From JANWHF01 sp036276235 (GTDB taxonomy: Bacteria; Planctomycetota; Phycisphaerae; Tepidisphaerales; Tepidisphaeraceae): a DNA stretch of 7,229 nucleotides. The notes below the pieces were generated by a model. It saw nothing but the letters and a program-made list of their open reading frames with translations, was not told the DNA's origin and searched no databases. Every line of letters starts with the position of its first letter. Position 1 is the stretch's first letter. This document shows positions 5,886 through 7,229 of the stretch, piece by piece. The DNA lies in assembly GCA_036276235.1 (NCBI GenBank), contig DATBDZ010000395.1:1-7229 (forward strand). The letters run 5' to 3'. Both the position numbers and the translations under genes were made by a program.

Positions 5886-5906
5886 AAAGACACGGAATCT
5901 CACGAG

Positions 5907-6806
5907 ATGACCCAGGCGACCGTTCCCGAAACCTCCGACTCCGACGGCGGCTCGATTTTTACGCCGCGGCTTTTGACGCAAATCCTGGCGGCGATCGGAA
6001 TCGCGATTGGCGCTGGATTGTTCTGGTCGGTGTCGCGCTGGATGCGCGTGCCCGATGAGCCGCGCTTTCATGGGAGCCTGCTGCAGCCGCCGGCGTCGAT
6101 TGGCGGGCTGATCGCCATGCTGCTGCTTCTGGCGGTGGCGACGTTGATCGGCAATCTGCTGTTGGGCCGCCGCTGGTTTTTGGGCGGATTATTTGTCGCC
6201 ACCTCATCGCTGGCGGCGATCGCCATTCGCGGCGGCCCGACGAGCCAGGTGCTGCTCCGTGCCGCCAGTTCCGGCAGCGGCCGCAATGTCTTTTTCGTTT
6301 TGCTCGTCGAGCTTTTGATTCTGATCGGCGCAGTCGCGGCTCTGTGGAACTGGCTCTGGCTTCGCCAGCCGTCGCCGGCGCAGCGACTTAAGAAGATCGA
6401 CGAGGTGTCAAAAGATGAAGGCCGCTCGACGGGAGCCGCGATTCTCGCGCAGGTCGGATCCACCTGCATCATCCTGCTGATGGCCTTGGCGGAAACCGGC
6501 GTCAAGAAGCAGGTACTGACAAGCGTATTCCTCGCGAGCCTCACGGGCACCGCGATCGCCCAGAGCTTTTTCGCGCGAGCTGATACCGGTCGCTGGTATT
6601 GGATCGGCCCCGCCGCCGCCGGCGTGATCGGATACATCCTGGCGTTCATGCAACCCGCCGGTTTGGAGATCGGACATCTGAGTGGGTTCTTCGGCGCGCT
6701 ATCGCGGCCATTGCCGCTGGATTATGCGAGCCTGGGGTGTGCGGGGGCGCTGCTGGGATATTGGATGAATCTGCCCATCGAGGAGTCTGAGGAGACGGGG
6801 GAGTGA
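5907..6806 (+). CDS. Polytopic membrane protein of unknown function
   Basis: The ATG at 5907 gives 299 residues. I see about eight hydrophobic segments, at roughly 24-43, 64-87, 89-108, 128-151, 177-196, 204-222, 231-250 and 271-289. They are preceded by a short polar, acidic N-terminus and followed by an acidic tail (EESEETGE). A charged loop (about 154-175) separates the first four from the last four, so a 4+4 layout is possible. There are no cleavable signal peptide, catalytic motif or nucleotide-binding motif that I recognise, and no family comes to mind. A GTG start at 5877 would add ten residues, but it lies inside the palindromic element and is less likely. No strong Shine-Dalgarno sequence precedes either start. 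The gene is divergent from priA, and its downstream neighbour is repeat DNA. Coding status is well supported by length and consistent membrane topology. Function is unknown. Confidence 0.8.
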   Translation: MTQATVPETSDSDGGSIFTPRLLTQILAAIGIAIGAGLFWSVSRWMRVPDEPRFHGSLLQPPASIGGLIAMLLLLAVATLIGNLLLGRRWFLGGLFVATSSLAAIAIRGGPTSQVLLRAASSGSGRNVFFVLLVELLILIGAVAALWNWLWLRQPSPAQRLKKIDEVSKDEGRSTGAAILAQVGSTCIILLMALAETGVKKQVLTSVFLASLTGTAIAQSFFARADTGRWYWIGPAAAGVIGYILAFMQPAGLEIGHLSGFFGALSRPLPLDYASLGCAGALLGYWMNLPIEESEETGE

Positions 6807-6907
6807 CGGTTTGCAGATCACCGTTCGACGTCTTTGCGATCGCAAGCGACGAATCAAAATTCGACACGAGGACTGTGGATCCAATTGGCGCGAAGTACTC
6901 CCGTAGG

Positions 6908-7066
6908 GTGTGCTTCAGCACACGCGGAACCGTTCGATGCTTGAAGCACGCTGACGCCCACCCGAACAATGCGCGCTCCCAGCCCCTCACCCCAGCCCTC
7001 TCCCCCGAGTACGGGGGAGAGGGAGTCAGCGACGCATGGGTGCTTCAGTGTACGCGCACACGGTTC
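6908..7066. repeat. Nested inverted-repeat element around a 12-bp CCCTCTCCCCCG hairpin
   Basis: The centre is a perfect 12-bp hairpin, CCCTCTCCCCCG (6996-7007) with CGGGGGAGAGGG (7012-7023), loop AGTA. Outside it CGCTGAC (6949-6955) pairs with GTCAGCG (7025-7031), then TGAAGCAC (6942-6949) with GTGCTTCA (7040-7047), then GAACCG (6927-6932) with CGGTTC (7061-7066). A separate hairpin GTGTGC-TTCA-GCACAC is at 6908-6923. The CTCACCCCAGCCCTCTCCC wording of the centre is a repeat seen across many bacterial genomes, here nested inside a second family marked by GTGCTTCA. Confidence 0.7.
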
Positions 7067-7146
7067 GGCGCATGAACCATTTGCGCTAAACCCCGCCCTA
7101 CAAAAAGTGAATCTGGTCGCGAAAATGCTTCCCCTGTGAAGACGGA

Positions 7147-7214
7147 TCCGGCCCTTCCGTGCACGGCTATCAAACGATGTGCACATTCTGATAGCCGTGC
7201 CCGGAAGGGCCGGA
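7147..7214. repeat. 26-bp near-perfect inverted repeat (TCCGGCCCTTCCG arms)
   Basis: Arm 7147-7172 pairs with 7189-7214 at 25 of 26 positions. The single mismatch is T7160 against C7201, and the loop is 16 nt (7173-7188). The stem is GC-rich and very stable on both strands. No T-run follows, so it is not a classical terminator. The element is complete within the window, but what lies downstream is not visible. Confidence 0.85.
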
Positions 7215-7229
7215 CTTGAAGGACCATCT

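Larger units (their letters stand above)
6807..7229. other. 423-bp gene-free end region with nested palindromes
   Basis: No convincing gene is present. A + strand frame from a GTG overlapping the previous stop (GTGA at 6803-6806) runs to 7075, but its second half is a translation of the inverted repeat at 6908-7066. A 12-bp palindrome TTGCGATCGCAA is at 6834-6845. Two larger structures, 6908-7066 and 7147-7214, are listed separately. Confidence 0.6.

Noticed and set aside
5877..5906. GTG start giving a 309-residue membrane protein
   Set aside because: It lies inside the right arm of a palindromic repeat. The ATG at 5907 is more plausible, though neither has a strong ribosome binding site.
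6834..6845. TTGCGATCGCAA palindrome containing GCGATCGC, the cyanobacterial HIP1 octamer
   Set aside because: A single occurrence in this window, with nothing else cyanobacterial. Probably chance in GC-rich DNA.
6803..7075. 90-codon + strand frame overlapping the end of the membrane-protein gene
   Set aside because: The GTGA overlap is tempting, but the second half is the nested inverted repeat, and no domain or ribosome binding site is seen.

Overview
The window looks like chromosomal DNA from a GC-rich bacterium, most likely a planctomycete or a relative. That placement is an inference. It rests on the character of the proteins and on the crowd of palindromic repeats between genes (GGCACGGGTTT...AACCCGTGCC, CTTTGCGTCTTTGCG..., CCGAAATCCGAAT...). 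No rRNA or other phylogenetic marker is present to settle it.

Layout. Positions 1-99 are the 3' end of a group II intron on the + strand: a complete 34-nt domain V, a 3-nt linker, a domain VI with a bulged branch-point A, and a terminal AC. The rest of the intron lies upstream of the window. Seven bases later (106-363, +) is a small helix-turn-helix ORF resembling sigma-70 region 4. It is either a small complete gene or the 3' exon of a gene split by the intron. Positions 364-1111 are non-coding and carry at least four distinct inverted repeats. Gene 1112-2764 (-) is a POT/PTR2-family proton-coupled peptide transporter. A repeat-filled spacer follows (2765-3073). Gene 3074-5632 (-) is the replication-restart helicase PriA. 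A divergent intergenic region (5633-5906) holds a good candidate priA promoter and a 146-bp composite palindrome. Gene 5907-6806 (+) encodes an eight-segment membrane protein of unknown function. The last 423 bp contain two more large palindromic structures and no convincing gene.

How the pieces relate. The three larger genes do not form an operon. The transporter and priA share a strand but are 309 bp apart with repeats between them, and the membrane protein is divergent from priA. What unites the window is small repeat and mobile DNA. The most notable cases are (a) a 234-bp (exactly 78-codon) element with 10-bp terminal inverted repeats inside the priA reading frame, translated as a low-complexity insert after helicase motif SATPSLE, (b) the group II intron end abutting a sigma-like ORF, and (c) two related composite palindromes bracketing priA. 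No CRISPR array, tRNA, rRNA or recognisable defence operon is visible.
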